A DNA stretch of 64,000 nucleotides, taken from positions 5,127,001-5,191,000 of the forward strand of contig NZ_CP133605.1 in the NCBI RefSeq assembly GCF_031199965.1, read 5' to 3'. The notes below the pieces were generated by a model, which saw only the letters and a program-made list of their open reading frames with translations, searched no databases and was not told where the DNA came from. The translations under genes were made by a program, and so were the position numbers. Positions 26,513 to 37,426 of this stretch are shown here, piece after piece (the stretch's first letter is position 1; each line of letters opens with the position of its first letter). This DNA is from Paenibacillus sp. D2_2. GTDB lineage: Bacteria; Bacillota; Bacilli; Paenibacillales; Paenibacillaceae.

Positions 26513-28514
26513 TTATTCTTTATCGAATTTAAAATACTCCACCTGGCTGTTCATTTCGGTTGCGATCTTAGCCAAGCCCTCCGCCGCAGAAGCGATCTCC
26601 TGTATCGAAGCAAGCTGCTGCTCCGTCGCTGCCGTAACACTCTGGAAGGAATCCTGGCTCTTGGCCGACGTATCGGCAATACGGGCAACCGAAGCCGTTA
26701 CCTGATCCGCGCTGGCCGACATTTGTTCTGTAATGGCCGATACATCCTGAATCTGCTCGATAATCTGCTTGGTCGACTGCTCGATTTGTTGGAACGCCGT
26801 CTGCGCATCCCCGTAACGGTCATACCAAGCTCTACATTAGTAACCACATCCTGACTCATTTTCGCATAAGCTCGTTCCGTTAATTCAGCCATCATGGTTA
26901 AGCTCTGCTGAATCTTCTCAACCGTTAGCTTAGATTGTTCAGCCAGCTTACGCACCTCTCCAGCTACAACGGCGAATCCTCTTCCTTCCTCGCCGCTCTG
27001 CCGCTTCAATCGCAGCGTTCAGAGCCAGCAGGTTCGTCTTCACCGAAATGTCCGACACCGCTGCGCTCATGTCTGTCACATGGGAGCTGATCTCGGTCAT
27101 TTGACGAATCATTTCAGCCGATTCTGCCGTGGAACGGTGAATCTCATCCATCTGCGCTGCGACGATGGCCATTTTCTCATTGCCGATCTGAATGTCCTGC
27201 TCCGTCTGAGAAGAAGAGCTCGCGATATGATTGGATGCTTCGGCGATTCGATATATACCTTGAGACATCTCCTCCATCGCCCTTGCTCCCTCTGCTGAAG
27301 AGACCGCCTGTGCTTCCGCACCTGTGGAAGCATCCTGAACGAGGTCAACGACATGTTCTACCGCTTTGGAGTTATGCTCTGTGCTTGCTGTCAGCTCTTC
27401 GCTGGATGCCGCGAGTTGACTGGAGACTTCGGCCACGCTGCCAATAATTCCCCGTATCGACCCCACCATGTTGTTATAGTTAGCCGATAGTTGGCCGACT
27501 TCATCCTTGCTGCTAACAGCGACCTGCTCGTTCAGGTAGCCATCGCTGACCCTTTTCGAGGATATGTTCAGTCGTTCTATCGGCTTCGTAATCGCACGAA
27601 CGACGAAATACAGCAGTCCAAGACCGACAACCAAAGATACACCTGACACAATCAGTGAGTTCCAGAATATAGGCATCGCAGCCTTTTTAATCTCATCTTC
27701 TTCCATAACTCCGACGACTTTAAATCCCGTCCATGAATTGGTCACGTAATACACCCGCTGTGGCTTTCCACTAACTGGACTAGTATAGTTGAGGAAGCCT
27801 GATATAGACGCCTTGATCTCATTAACATACTCCCCTTCAACCTCATCACCAATGGCTAGTGTCGGAGATGCCACAACATGATTCGTCCGATCAATGATAT
27901 AAATAAATTTTCCTTTTCCTAATTCTACTTTTCCAACCATTTCATTGATTTTTGCTAGATCCAACGATATCGTCAATGCTCCTTGCCCATCGGCCAATGC
28001 ATGACTAATGAGTAAGGTATATTTGCCCGTTATTGCCGAACGAAATGGATCGATAATCACGATTTGATCGGAATTTTCCATCGCAGCCTTATACCAATCA
28101 CTCTTTCGCGGATCATAATCCTGTTTGCCAGAGCTCGGTGCCATCAACCAAGCGCCGTTATTGTTACCGACAACAACATCCTCAATCCCGGTGTTTCTCC
28201 TTAAAGAGCTCAATCAGACGTATCAATTCAGGTGATTTACTGTCAATCTGCTTCGAGTCTATCTCCATCACCAATTGTTCTAAATTCTGGACCTGAGCCT
28301 CAATAACACGATCCAAGGTATCCTCGAATTCAGTTGCACTGACCTTCACAATCTCATCTGTTTGCACCTGAAGCTGCTTCTTGGAACTCTCAAAGCTGCT
28401 ATAGGCAATCAGAACATTTGGCACGATAAACATAACAGCGAACAATATGAATAATCGGTTACGCATAGTACGGACTTCTACTAGAGAATATAAACGTTTG
28501 ATAATTCCCTTCAA
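26513..28514 (-). CDS. Methyl-accepting chemotaxis protein (three apparent shifts)
   Basis: About 667 residues once joined. The N-terminus has one membrane helix (about 18-42, LFILFAVMFIVPNVLIA). An extracellular dCACHE-type sensor follows (DYDPRKSDWYKAAMENSD, IIDPFRSAITGKYTLLIS), then a second helix (FWNSLIVSGVSLVVGLGLLY), a HAMP domain (ITKPIERLNISSKRVSDG) and a methyl-accepting signalling domain with the hairpin tip TNLLALNAAIEAA...GEEGRGFAVVA. The frame changes near 28195, near 26990-27003, and at the CCCC run 26809-26812, where one added base gives TGDAQTAFQQIEQSTKQ. It would sense a small molecule and feed CheA. It is transcribed alone; the 300-bp gap upstream holds only AT-rich sequence and the argH terminator. 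Confidence 0.87.
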
Positions 28515-28746
28515 AAAAAGCTCCTCCTACAATTTGATAGTATACTCAAAAGAGATGTACCTCCCCTACTATCCCCACCAAAAAATATGTATTTCAATGC
28601 TGTACTTTAGTATGTAGTGATTTCACATGACTTTTGAGGGTATATAGCGGGATATCCCTTTCTTCGACAAAATTCGTGCAAATGTTAATATGTATCTGAA
28701 ATTTTCATGATAATTTCATAATATTTATTCACTAGGTTTCATAACG

Positions 28747-28784
28747 CAAAAAACCACCGCATCCACAAATGGACACGATGGTTC
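28747..28784 (-). terminator. Terminator of the arginine operon (after argH)
   Basis: On the minus strand, AACCATCG, TGTCCA, TTTG, TGGA and CGGTGGTT form a hairpin followed by TTTTTTG. Confidence 0.7.
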
Positions 28785-28814
28785 AATAGTTCAATACTAC
28801 AGCGTATATTCGCT

Positions 28815-30239
28815 CTATTTACTCTTCTCCGTATATTCCACGACCCAATCAGCCGTTGCCACGAGTTTTGTCTCTGCACGCCCGATCGCTGCCGCTACTT
28901 GTTCGGAGGCCGTCCCGCCGTATACATTACGGGCATTGACTACCGCCTCAGGTTGCAGCACATCGTAGATGTTCTCGTCGAACAAGGAAGAGAATTGCTT
29001 GAATTCCTCCAACGTCAGATCGAGCAGGAACTTGTTATTTTGAATGCAATACAGCACGGTCTTTCCGATGACCTCATGTGCTTGGCGGAAAGGCATGCCT
29101 TTATTAGCCAGAAAATCGGCAATATCGGTCGCGTTGGAAAAATCCTTGTTGACCGCATCGCGCATCTGACCTCTGTTCACCTTCATCGTAGCGATCATTG
29201 GAGCGAATAGCTTGAGCGCCCCCTGCAACGTCTCTACCGTATCGAACATGCCTTCCTTGTCCTCCTGCATGTCCTTGTTATAGGCCAATGGCAGTGATTT
29301 GAGGACAGTAAGCAGTCCCATCAGATTGCCGTAGACACGCCCGGTCTTACCACGCACCAGCTCTGGTACATCCGGATTCTTCTTCTGCGGCATAATGCTG
29401 CTTCCGGTGCAAAATGCGTCATCCAGCTCAATGAAGCGGAACTCCGTGCTGCTCCATAGAACCAGTTCCTCGCTCAGACGCGATAAGTGCATCATCAGGA
29501 TCGAAGCATCGGCCAGGAACTCGATAATGAAGTCGCGGTCGCTGACCGCATCCAGACTGTTCTCATAGACGCTGTCAAAGTGGAGCTGCTCGGCGACATA
29601 ATGACGGTCGATCGGGAAGGTCGTCCCCGCTAGCGCTCCCGCACCAAGAGGAAGCACATTAATACGCCGGTAGCTATCTTGTAGACGCTCAATGTCCCGT
29701 TGGAACATTGATACATAGGCCATTAAATGATGCGCGAACAGAATCGGCTGAGCTCGCTGTAGATGCGTATACCCTGGCAGAATCGTCTCCTGATTCGCCT
29801 TGGCCTGCTCCAGCAGCGCTTCCTGCAGATCATGCAGCAGACCTACGAATTCTACCACCCGCTTGCGCAGGTATAGATGCATATCCGTTGCAACCTGGTC
29901 ATTGCGACTGCGTCCAGTATGCAGCTTACCGCCTACAGGACCGATCTCATCGATAAGTTGCTTCTCGATATTCATGTGGATGTCTTCATTTTCAATAGAA
30001 TACTCCAGTTCCCCGCGCCGAATTTGGCCAAGTACAGTATGAAGTCCCTCTTTAATCTTATCGACATCCTCTTCCGGCAGAATTCCGCATTTACCCAGCA
30101 TACTCACATGTGCCAGACTTCCCTGCACATCTTCCTCTGCCAGTAGCTTATCAAAGCCGATCGATGCCGTATATTGTTCAACCAGCCTGTTCGTCTGCTT
30201 CGTAAAACGTCCGCCCCACAGCTTGCTCACCTGACCCAC
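28815..30239 (-). CDS. argH: Argininosuccinate lyase
   Basis: 474 residues, usual length. The fumarase/lyase signature GSSIMPQKKNPD is present, with the active-site regions TGRSRNDQVATDMHL and GYTHLQRAQPILFAHH. It cleaves argininosuccinate to arginine and fumarate, the last biosynthetic step, in the cytoplasm. It lies 31 bp after argG and ends the minus-strand arginine block. No shift is seen. Confidence 0.98.
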   Translation of the reverse strand: MGQVSKLWGGRFTKQTNRLVEQYTASIGFDKLLAEEDVQGSLAHVSMLGKCGILPEEDVDKIKEGLHTVLGQIRRGELEYSIENEDIHMNIEKQLIDEIGPVGGKLHTGRSRNDQVATDMHLYLRKRVVEFVGLLHDLQEALLEQAKANQETILPGYTHLQRAQPILFAHHLMAYVSMFQRDIERLQDSYRRINVLPLGAGALAGTTFPIDRHYVAEQLHFDSVYENSLDAVSDRDFIIEFLADASILMMHLSRLSEELVLWSSTEFRFIELDDAFCTGSSIMPQKKNPDVPELVRGKTGRVYGNLMGLLTVLKSLPLAYNKDMQEDKEGMFDTVETLQGALKLFAPMIATMKVNRGQMRDAVNKDFSNATDIADFLANKGMPFRQAHEVIGKTVLYCIQNNKFLLDLTLEEFKQFSSLFDENIYDVLQPEAVVNARNVYGGTASEQVAAAIGRAETKLVATADWVVEYTEKSK

Positions 30240-30270
30240 TCCTATCCTCTAATCTATGTCATAAATCTGC

Positions 30271-31506
30271 TTATTTATTGTTCTGCTCTACTCCAGAGCT
30301 TACCTTCAGACGCAATGCGTTCAGATGTATGAAGCCTGTGGCATCCCCTTGATCATAAGCCTGGGTAGGATCGGCTTCCATTGTAGCGATATTCGGATTG
30401 TAGAGACTTACCGGACTCTTCACGCCAGCGGCGATGATATTGCCTTTATACAGCTTCACGCGTACAGTACCCGTTACATTCTTCTGGCTCTCTGTGACCA
30501 ATGCCTGCAGCGCGAGACGCTCCGGTGCGAACCAGAAGCCGTTGTATACGAGCGTGCTGTAGCGGGTAATCAGACTGTCGCGCAGATTCATGACTTCGCG
30601 GTCCATCGTCAGCGACTCCATCTTGCGGTGCGCTGTGAACAGAATCGTTCCGCCTGGGGTCTCATATACACCGCGGCTCTTCATACCTACAAAGCGGTTC
30701 TCTACCATATCAACGCGGCCGATGCCATGCTTGCCGCCTAGCTCATTTAGCTTATCCATAATGCCCAGCGGACTGAGCTGCTCCCCGTTAATAGCTATGC
30801 AGTTACCTTGCTCGAAATCCAGTTCAACATATTCCGCTTGATCCGGAGCATCCTCCGGCGATACGCTGAGCAGGTACATATCCTTATTTTCAGGTGCTGC
30901 CGCATCAAACCATGGATCCTCCAGCACACCGCTCTCATAGCTAATATGTAGCAAATTGCGGTCCATGGAATATGGCTTCGAAGCCGATGCAGTAACTGGG
31001 ATACCATTTGCTTCGGCGTATTCGATCATCTCTGCCCGGCCTGGGAAACGGTCGCGGAACTCGTTCAGACGCCATGGTGCAATGACAGCGATCTCCGGTG
31101 CAATTGCAGCCGCCGCCATCTCGAATCTAACCTGGTCATTACCTTTGCCTGTCGCTCCGTGAGCGATCGCTGTTGCTCCCTCTTTACGAGCAATCTCCAC
31201 CATCCGCTTCGCGATCAGTGGACGGGCGATACTCGTACCAAGCAAATACTGCCCTTCATACAACGCCCCAGACTGGAACATCGGATAAATGAAGTCCTTC
31301 GCGAACTCATCTTGCAAGTCATCGATATATACTTTGGAAGCACCGGTGGCAAGCGCCTTAGCCTCAAGCCCATCCAGTTCCTCCTTTTGACCGATATCCG
31401 CTGTAAACGCGATGATCTCCGCATCATAAGTTTCCTTCAACCACTTCAATATAACGGAAGTATCCAACCCTCCAGAATAAGCCAATACAATCTTCTGCTT
31501 CGCCAT
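30271..31506 (-). CDS. argG: Argininosuccinate synthase
   Basis: 411 residues. The N-terminal PP-loop motif AYSGGLDTSVILKWL binds ATP; GATGKGNDQVRFE and APWRLNEFRDRFPGR match bacterial ArgG. It joins citrulline and aspartate using ATP. It precedes argH. The preceding gap to argF holds a 195-bp element with inverted ends, so argGH may be a separate transcript or read through from argF. Confidence 0.98.
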   Translation of the reverse strand: MAKQKIVLAYSGGLDTSVILKWLKETYDAEIIAFTADIGQKEELDGLEAKALATGASKVYIDDLQDEFAKDFIYPMFQSGALYEGQYLLGTSIARPLIAKRMVEIARKEGATAIAHGATGKGNDQVRFEMAAAAIAPEIAVIAPWRLNEFRDRFPGRAEMIEYAEANGIPVTASASKPYSMDRNLLHISYESGVLEDPWFDAAAPENKDMYLLSVSPEDAPDQAEYVELDFEQGNCIAINGEQLSPLGIMDKLNELGGKHGIGRVDMVENRFVGMKSRGVYETPGGTILFTAHRKMESLTMDREVMNLRDSLITRYSTLVYNGFWFAPERLALQALVTESQKNVTGTVRVKLYKGNIIAAGVKSPVSLYNPNIATMEADPTQAYDQGDATGFIHLNALRLKVSSGVEQNNK

Positions 31507-31528
31507 AGTTTCTCTTCCTCTCTTGTAC

Positions 31529-31723
31529 TATATAAGTTGAAGTAATAACTGTGAGGAAGACGGCAACGGGTGAAATGTTCTTCCGATCGCTGTTGTTCGC
31601 GGATTTCTTGATTTAATAGAATCCAACAAGGTAGAAATCCGTTCACAAAGGCGAACGCTACGCTTCTCCAGAATCATTTCACCCTTTTGCATGTCCCCTG
31701 CTTTTTTGAGTTCAACTTATATA
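31529..31723. repeat. MITE-like element with 13-bp perfect inverted ends
   Basis: TATATAAGTTGAA (31529-31541) and TTCAACTTATATA (31711-31723) bound a 195-bp segment without coding capacity between argF and argG. Inside are further complementary pairs: GGGTGAAAT (about 31569) with ATTTCACCC (about 31677), and GCGGATTTC with GAAATCCG. The whole element could fold into one branched structure. No TIR-flanking duplication is obvious. Confidence 0.65.
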
Positions 31724-31733
31724 GGATTTATAT

Positions 31734-32696
31734 TTATCCCATTAATGCTGCCATTAGCGCTTTTTGCGCATGCAGACGGTTCTCAGCTTGATCAAAAATA
31801 ATCGAATGCTTGCCGTCAATAACGCCCTCGCTAACTTCTTCCCCACGGTGAGCAGGCAGACAATGCATGAATACATAATCATCCTTAGCATAAGAAGCCA
31901 ACTGTTCATCGACCTGATAATCTTTGAAGGCGATCTCGCGCAGCTTCTGTTCTTCCTCAAAACCCATGCTTGCCCAGACGTCCGAGTAGATCACATCGGC
32001 ATCCTGAACCGCAGCCTTCGGATCATGAACCACTTCAATGATCGCACCCGTAGCCTTGGCGAACTCTTGCGCTTGCTGTACCACCGCGGCATCAGGTGCA
32101 TAGCCTTCTGGACTTGCTACACTAACATGAACGCCCAATTTCGCTCCGCCAATCATCAGGGAATGCGCCATATTGTTGCCATCACCGACATAAGCGAGCT
32201 TGATGCCTTGCAGCTTGCCCTTGTGCTCATAGATCGTCTGATAATCCGCCAGCACCTGGCAAGGATGCGCCAGATCGCTTAGTCCATTGATGACTGGAAT
32301 TGAAGAATACTTGGCTAAGTCAACCACCTTGTCATGCCCGAAGGTCCGAATCATAATCCCATCCAAATAACGGGACATTACCCCAGCTGTATCGGCAATC
32401 GTCTCACCACGACCCAACTGGATATCATTCTTGCTAAGGAACAGCGCATGTCCCCCCAGTTGATACGTCCCCACTTCAAAGGATACACGTGTCCGGGTCG
32501 AAGATTTCTCAAAAATCAGACCGACCGTTTTTCCCTTCAGCGGCTCATATACTTCTCCGTTCTTCTGCTTGCGCTTCAGCTCAATGGCCAAATCGATCAA
32601 ATATTGAATCTCCTCGGTGGAGTAATCATCCATTTCCAAAAAATCACGGCCGTGCAAATTAAAAGTTTTGTCCGTCAATGGTTGAATTAGGCTCAT
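31734..32696 (-). CDS. argF: Ornithine carbamoyltransferase
   Basis: 320 residues. The carbamoyl-phosphate motif FEKSSTRTRVSFEVG and the ornithine motif FMHCLPAHRGEEV are intact, and GNNMAHSLMIGGAKLG matches the family. It makes citrulline from ornithine and carbamoyl phosphate. The start overlaps the argD stop by 4 bp, so the two are coupled. Confidence 0.98.
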   Translation of the reverse strand: MSLIQPLTDKTFNLHGRDFLEMDDYSTEEIQYLIDLAIELKRKQKNGEVYEPLKGKTVGLIFEKSSTRTRVSFEVGTYQLGGHALFLSKNDIQLGRGETIADTAGVMSRYLDGIMIRTFGHDKVVDLAKYSSIPVINGLSDLAHPCQVLADYQTIYEHKGKLQGIKLAYVGDGNNMAHSLMIGGAKLGVHVSVASPEGYAPDAAVVQQAQEFAKATGAIIEVVHDPKAAVQDADVIYSDVWASMGFEEEQKLREIAFKDYQVDEQLASYAKDDYVFMHCLPAHRGEEVSEGVIDGKHSIIFDQAENRLHAQKALMAALMG

Positions 32697-33892
32697 AGTT
32701 TTGCTTCCTCCTTGCTCGTATGTGTTGCAATGATTGCTGCCAGTGTGTCCACAGCCTGATCGATCTCCTCACGGCTCACGTGTAGGTTCGGCAGAAGCCG
32801 AATGATGTTAGGACCCGCGGTTACAAATAGCAGCTTATTCTTCTGGCCTGCGGTAACAAGCTCAGCGACTGGTTCTGCGCACTCAATCCCAATCAAAAGG
32901 CCCATGCCACGAATATCCTTCACAAAAGACTGTCCGTCGAACACCTCTTTCAAGCGTTCAACTAGATATCTTCCGGCCTCCGCCGCCTTCTGCGGCGTAT
33001 TCTCTTCCTTCATGGTCTCTAGTGTTGCAATGACCGAGGCTGCCGCTACCGGATTGCCACCGAAGGTAGAAGCGTGGCTCCCTGGAGAGAATGCTTCGCG
33101 CAAATATTCCTTGGCAAGCATCGCTCCTGCTGGTAGTCCGCTGGCGATCCCTTTGGCTGCGGTGAAGATGTCCGGCTCGATGTCGTATTGCTGATGAGCG
33201 AACCAGGAACCGGTGCGTCCCATTCCTGTCTGCACCTCATCAATAATTAGCAGTAGTCCTTGCTCCTTGCAGAGCGTGGAGAGACCCTGTACGAATTCAG
33301 GTTCTACCGGATAGACTCCACCTTCAGCCTGAATCATCTCAATCATAATCGCTGCCGTATGTGGGCCAATCGCCGCTTGCAGCGCATCCATATCGTACAG
33401 AGGAACCGTCTTGAAGCCTGCTGGAAGCGGAAGGAAGCCATCCTTCACCTTCTGCTGCCCAGTCGCCGTTAAGGTTGCCAGCGTACGTCCGTGGAAAGAC
33501 TGCTCGAACGTAATCACTTCATAGCGGTCCACACCCTTGATTTTCTGATGATAACGACGGGCCAGCTTGATCGCCGCCTCATTCGCTTCAGCCCCACTAT
33601 TACAAAAGAACACGGCATCCGCACAGCTGACCTCGGTCAACAATCGCGCCGCCTGCTCCTGCTGCGGAATCTGAAACAGATTCGAGACATGCCACAGCTC
33701 GTCGAGCTGCTCCTTCACTTTCTGTTTTACCTTCTCTGGAGCATGCCCAAGATTAGTCACCGCAAGACCGCTCATGAAATCGAGATAACGATTGCCTTGA
33801 TCATCCCATAACCAACTACCATGCCCTTTGACCAAATTAATCGGATAACGCGAATAAGACGGGAAAAGTGCGCTTTGTGCCATGTTTTTCAA
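32693..33892 (-). CDS. argD: Acetylornithine aminotransferase
   Basis: 399 residues, a PLP class-III aminotransferase. FFCNSGAEANEAAIKLAR, FEQSFHGRTLATLTATGQ, IIDEVQTGMGRTGSWFA and the PLP Lys region FTAAKGIASGLPAGAML are present. It converts N-acetylglutamate semialdehyde to acetylornithine. It sits between argB and argF in the biosynthetic order C-J-B-D-F. Confidence 0.97.
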   Translation of the reverse strand: MKNMAQSALFPSYSRYPINLVKGHGSWLWDDQGNRYLDFMSGLAVTNLGHAPEKVKQKVKEQLDELWHVSNLFQIPQQEQAARLLTEVSCADAVFFCNSGAEANEAAIKLARRYHQKIKGVDRYEVITFEQSFHGRTLATLTATGQQKVKDGFLPLPAGFKTVPLYDMDALQAAIGPHTAAIMIEMIQAEGGVYPVEPEFVQGLSTLCKEQGLLLIIDEVQTGMGRTGSWFAHQQYDIEPDIFTAAKGIASGLPAGAMLAKEYLREAFSPGSHASTFGGNPVAAASVIATLETMKEENTPQKAAEAGRYLVERLKEVFDGQSFVKDIRGMGLLIGIECAEPVAELVTAGQKNKLLFVTAGPNIIRLLPNLHVSREEIDQAVDTLAAIIATHTSKEEAKL

Positions 33893-33920
33893 CTCCTATT
33901 ATTTAATATTGATATCTTTA

Positions 33921-34760
33921 TTAGCCCATGCGTACGATCCGGGTACCGATCTTCTCACCGGATAATACCCGGCCCAGAATTCCCGGCTCGCTACCGTCCA
34001 CAATAACAACCTCGTCTACCTTCCCCTGAATGCAGGCAATCGCCGCCCGCACCTTCGGGATCATACCGCCGTAGATTTCTCCGGTCAGAATCATATCTTC
34101 AATCTGTTGTACGGTTACTGTCTCAAGCACACGCTTCTCTCCGGCTGTGCTCTTAAGAATACCCGGAACATCCGTAACAACGATCATCTGCTTCACGCCC
34201 AGTACCGAAGCGACGGCCCCAGCTGCTGTATCGGCATTAATGTTATAGCGACTGCCATCCGTTCCTACGCCGACCGGTGCAATCACGGGAATATATCCAA
34301 GTTGCAGAACACCTTCGATCAATTCCGCGTTCACATCGGTCACATCGCCGACCAGGCCAACTTCTGCAGCGGCTTGCACCGGTTTGGCAATAATCAATCC
34401 ACCGTCGACTCCCGACATCCCGAGCGCTTTGCCACCCGATTGACCGATGCGACGGACTACCTTCTTGTTAATGCTTCCGGCAAGCACCATCTCCACCACA
34501 TCTAGCACTTCCTCGGAAGTATAGCGGAGCCCATTCACAAAGTGAGTCTCGATCCCTAGCTTATTCAAATTGTCTGAGATCGCCGGACCACCGCCATGAA
34601 CGATAACAGGCTGTACGCCTTCGGCCTGCAGCTTTGCCAAATCGCTGTAGAAAGAATCCGGCAATTCCTCAAGCGTGCTGCCGCCGCACTTCATCACAAA
34701 CGTGCCTTTCTCCCATTCCTGATTCATCAAGAGCTCGTTCCCCTCTAAAGCTGTCTCCAT
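33921..34760 (-). CDS. argB: Acetylglutamate kinase
   Basis: 279 residues. The amino-acid-kinase fold has KCGGSTLEELPDSF, VIVHGGGPAISDNLNKLG and GSRYNINADTAAGAVASVLG. It phosphorylates N-acetylglutamate. The N-terminus carries about 20 extra residues (METALEGNELLMNQEWEKG), and an internal ATG is possible. A copy of the 180-bp interspersed repeat lies between it and argJ. Confidence 0.97.
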   Translation of the reverse strand: METALEGNELLMNQEWEKGTFVMKCGGSTLEELPDSFYSDLAKLQAEGVQPVIVHGGGPAISDNLNKLGIETHFVNGLRYTSEEVLDVVEMVLAGSINKKVVRRIGQSGGKALGMSGVDGGLIIAKPVQAAAEVGLVGDVTDVNAELIEGVLQLGYIPVIAPVGVGTDGSRYNINADTAAGAVASVLGVKQMIVVTDVPGILKSTAGEKRVLETVTVQQIEDMILTGEIYGGMIPKVRAAIACIQGKVDEVVIVDGSEPGILGRVLSGEKIGTRIVRMG

Positions 34761-34785
34761 GTATGATCCTCCTTCTGATAGATTG

Positions 34786-34965
34786 ATAGAGGTAGTTCAA
34801 AAAGTCCGATTTTGATCACGAAGTAAACACTGAATGCTTATTCGACATCGAATCTTGAATTCAGCCGGGCCTTCCGGTGCTCACGTACCAACTACGTACG
34901 CTCCGCTCCTCAGTCCCTAGCTTCATCCAACCTTCTCGGTGCTGAAAATCGACCTTTTTGAACAC
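34786..34965. repeat. Interspersed repeat, copy B (about 180 bp)
   Basis: Near-identical in its core to copy A (5175-5352), with the same outer pattern ATAGAGG-N2-GTTCAAAAAGTC and GACCTTTTTGAAC. It lies between argJ and argB inside the arginine operon. The outer halves of A and B differ more than the roughly 100-bp core. Confidence 0.8.
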
Positions 34966-34985
34966 TCACTAATAGAAATATATTA

Positions 34986-36222
34986 CTAAGTGCGGTATGC
35001 CGCGTTGATTCGTACATAGTCATAAGTTAGGTCGCAGCCCCAAGCCGTCGCTTTGCCTGGGCCATTATGAAGCTCAACATGAATCACGACCGTATCTCCC
35101 TGCAAATAGGAGAGGGCCTCCGCTTCGTCAAAAGCCACCGGCTGCGAGCCGGACAATACGGGGATGTTGCCGAGCTGGATATCAACGGTGTCTGGATTTA
35201 CCGGCTCGCCGGCTCGCCCTACCGCCGCAATGATCCGACCCCAGTTCGCATCGGCACCAAATACCGCCGACTTCACAAGGCTGGAACCGATCACTGTCTT
35301 GGCAATTGCACGGGCCGACAGATCCGTGACCGCTCCGTTCACTGTCACCTCAACGAGACGCGTTGCCCCTTCGCCGTCGCGGGCAATCGCCTGGGCCAAC
35401 GTCTGGCATACATGGCGGAAAGCAGCCGCGAAACTATCCCAATCGGGATGCCCTGGTGTCAACTCCGTATTGCCTGGCAAGGCCGCTGGCCATAGCAATC
35501 AGCATATCATTCGTACTCGTATCGCCATCTACTGTAATCATATTAAACGTTACATTCGTCGTCTCCCCTAGCAGGCTTTGCAATGCCTGCGGAGAAATCG
35601 CAGCATCCGTTGTTACGAATCCAAGCATCGTAGCCATATTCGGGTGAATCATCCCCGAGCCCTTGGCCGCTCCACCGATCGTCACTTCATGGCCGTCCAC
35701 GGTAAGCGTTACACAGGATTCCTTCTTAACCAGGTCTGTCGTCAGGATCGCTTGGGCAAATTGGTCAGCACCTACTTCGCCTACCGCCAGCGCTGCTGGC
35801 AGGCCCGCGATCCCGCGGGCTACGCGGTCCATCGGCAGCAATTCGCCGATGACGCCAGTGGAAGCAACGGCCACCTCGCTTGCAGCGAGGCCAAAAGCGT
35901 CCGCAGCTGCCGCGCGCATCGCATATGCGTCGGCCTCGCCCTGGCGGCCAGTGCATGCGTTGGCGTTGCCGCTGTTCACGACCACAGCCCGTAGCTGCCC
36001 GTTATTTAACGCGATAGATTCCCGCGTCACCTTCAGTGGTGCAGCCTGGAACACATTGGTCGTGTAGACCGCCGCCGCCGTCGCCGGCACCTCACAATAT
36101 ATCGCGCCGAGATCGTTGCGCGATGTCTTCTTCAAGCCGCAATGTAGCCCGCCGGCCTGGAATCCCTTCGGCGAAGTTATCGAGCCTTCCGGAACAATCT
36201 GAAACAAACTAACCACTCCCAT
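34986..36222 (-). CDS. argJ: Bifunctional ornithine acetyltransferase/N-acetylglutamate synthase (one apparent shift)
   Basis: 411 residues after removing one base at 35473-35477 (CCAGG on the coding strand, where CCGG would give MASGLAGNTELTPGHPDW). ATG at 36222 has GGAGAGG upstream. The autoproteolysis site KGSGMIHPNMATML, with cleavage before Thr, is present, so the protein is processed into alpha and beta chains. It recycles the acetyl group from acetylornithine to glutamate. Uncorrected ORFs are 35434-36237 and 34986-35498. Its place between argC and argB is standard. Confidence 0.95.
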
Positions 36223-36309
36223 GACGATCCTCTCCATTTCCTAAATCCTGTTTATCTTATGAATCTATTAATTTCGTCTACCATATCTCTATTCGCTGTT
36301 CGAATCCGA

Positions 36310-37362
36310 TTATGGATACACAGGACTCAGCTTAAGTCCGGTCGTCTCGTCCCAGCCCATCATCAGATTCAAATTCTGTATCGCCTGACCGGCAGCACCT
36401 TTGACAACATTATCTGTCACAGCAACAATCGTGACTCTTCCGGTCCGCTCATCCACAGAAAATCCGATATCGCAATAGTTCGAGCCGAATACTTCCTTCG
36501 TCGCCTGCCATTTACCCGCTTCACGAATCCGTACAAACGGTCTCCCAGCATAAAATTCGCGGTATAACGATACAAGTCCTTCTTCTGTATAATCGCCCTG
36601 CAATTTCGCATACATCGTGCTCATAATTCCTCTCGTCATCGGCACCAAATGCGTCGTGAAGGTCACCGTCACCGGAGTTCCGGCAGCGAGCGTTAGCTCT
36701 TGCTCTATTTCTGGAATGTGCTGATGTTTATTTAATTTATATACTTTCATATTTTCATTCATTTCCGCGTAATGAGTCATCAGACTTGTTCCCCGTCCTG
36801 CACCAGATACGCCTGACTTGGCATCGATAATAATGCTTGTCGGATCAATCCAACCTGCGTCAAGAGCAGGAATCAGCCCAAGGAGTGTCGTGGTAGAATA
36901 GCAGCCAGGGTTGGAGATGAAGCTTGATCCGATCACCAGATCCCCGTTAATTTCACATAGTCCGTAAATTGCCTTATCCAGCCACTTCTGATCCGCCGCC
37001 TCATGCTTATACCATGTTTCATACGAAGTTCTATCCTTAATCCGGAAATCACCTGAAAGGTCAATAACGCGTAGCCCCACTTCAAGAAGCTGTGGCACCA
37101 GCTTGCTGCTGACTCCTGAAGGTGTTGCTGTGAACACGACGTCCGCTTTCTCGGCAATCTCCTGTGGATCAACTCCATCCAAATCCTGTACCATTAACTC
37201 TGACAAATGCGGGAAACCATCCGTAATCGGTTCGCCTGCGCTGGAGGATGAAATCACCGATACAATCTCTACATGCGGATGTCCCATTAAAAAACGAATC
37301 AGCTCCACGCCGCCGTAGCCCGTGGAACCAACGATTGCAACCTTTACTTTTACAGTATCCAC
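36310..37362 (-). CDS. argC: N-acetyl-gamma-glutamyl-phosphate reductase
   Basis: 350 residues from the GTG at 37360-37362, chosen because AGGGGGACAGAGA precedes it and the NADP motif VAIVGSTGYGGVELIRFL begins 8 residues later. The open frame extends upstream to 37461 but without homology. The active-site motif ISNPGCYSTTTLLGL carries the catalytic Cys. It reduces the acyl phosphate to the semialdehyde. First gene of the arginine block, downstream of candidate ArgR boxes. Confidence 0.96.
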   Translation of the reverse strand: MDTVKVKVAIVGSTGYGGVELIRFLMGHPHVEIVSVISSSSAGEPITDGFPHLSELMVQDLDGVDPQEIAEKADVVFTATPSGVSSKLVPQLLEVGLRVIDLSGDFRIKDRTSYETWYKHEAADQKWLDKAIYGLCEINGDLVIGSSFISNPGCYSTTTLLGLIPALDAGWIDPTSIIIDAKSGVSGAGRGTSLMTHYAEMNENMKVYKLNKHQHIPEIEQELTLAAGTPVTVTFTTHLVPMTRGIMSTMYAKLQGDYTEEGLVSLYREFYAGRPFVRIREAGKWQATKEVFGSNYCDIGFSVDERTGRVTIVAVTDNVVKGAAGQAIQNLNLMMGWDETTGLKLSPVYP

Positions 37363-37426
37363 TCTCTGTCCCCCTCTTCCTCTCCCTTGCTTATATACAA
37401 TCAAATGTATAAATCCGTAATTAATA

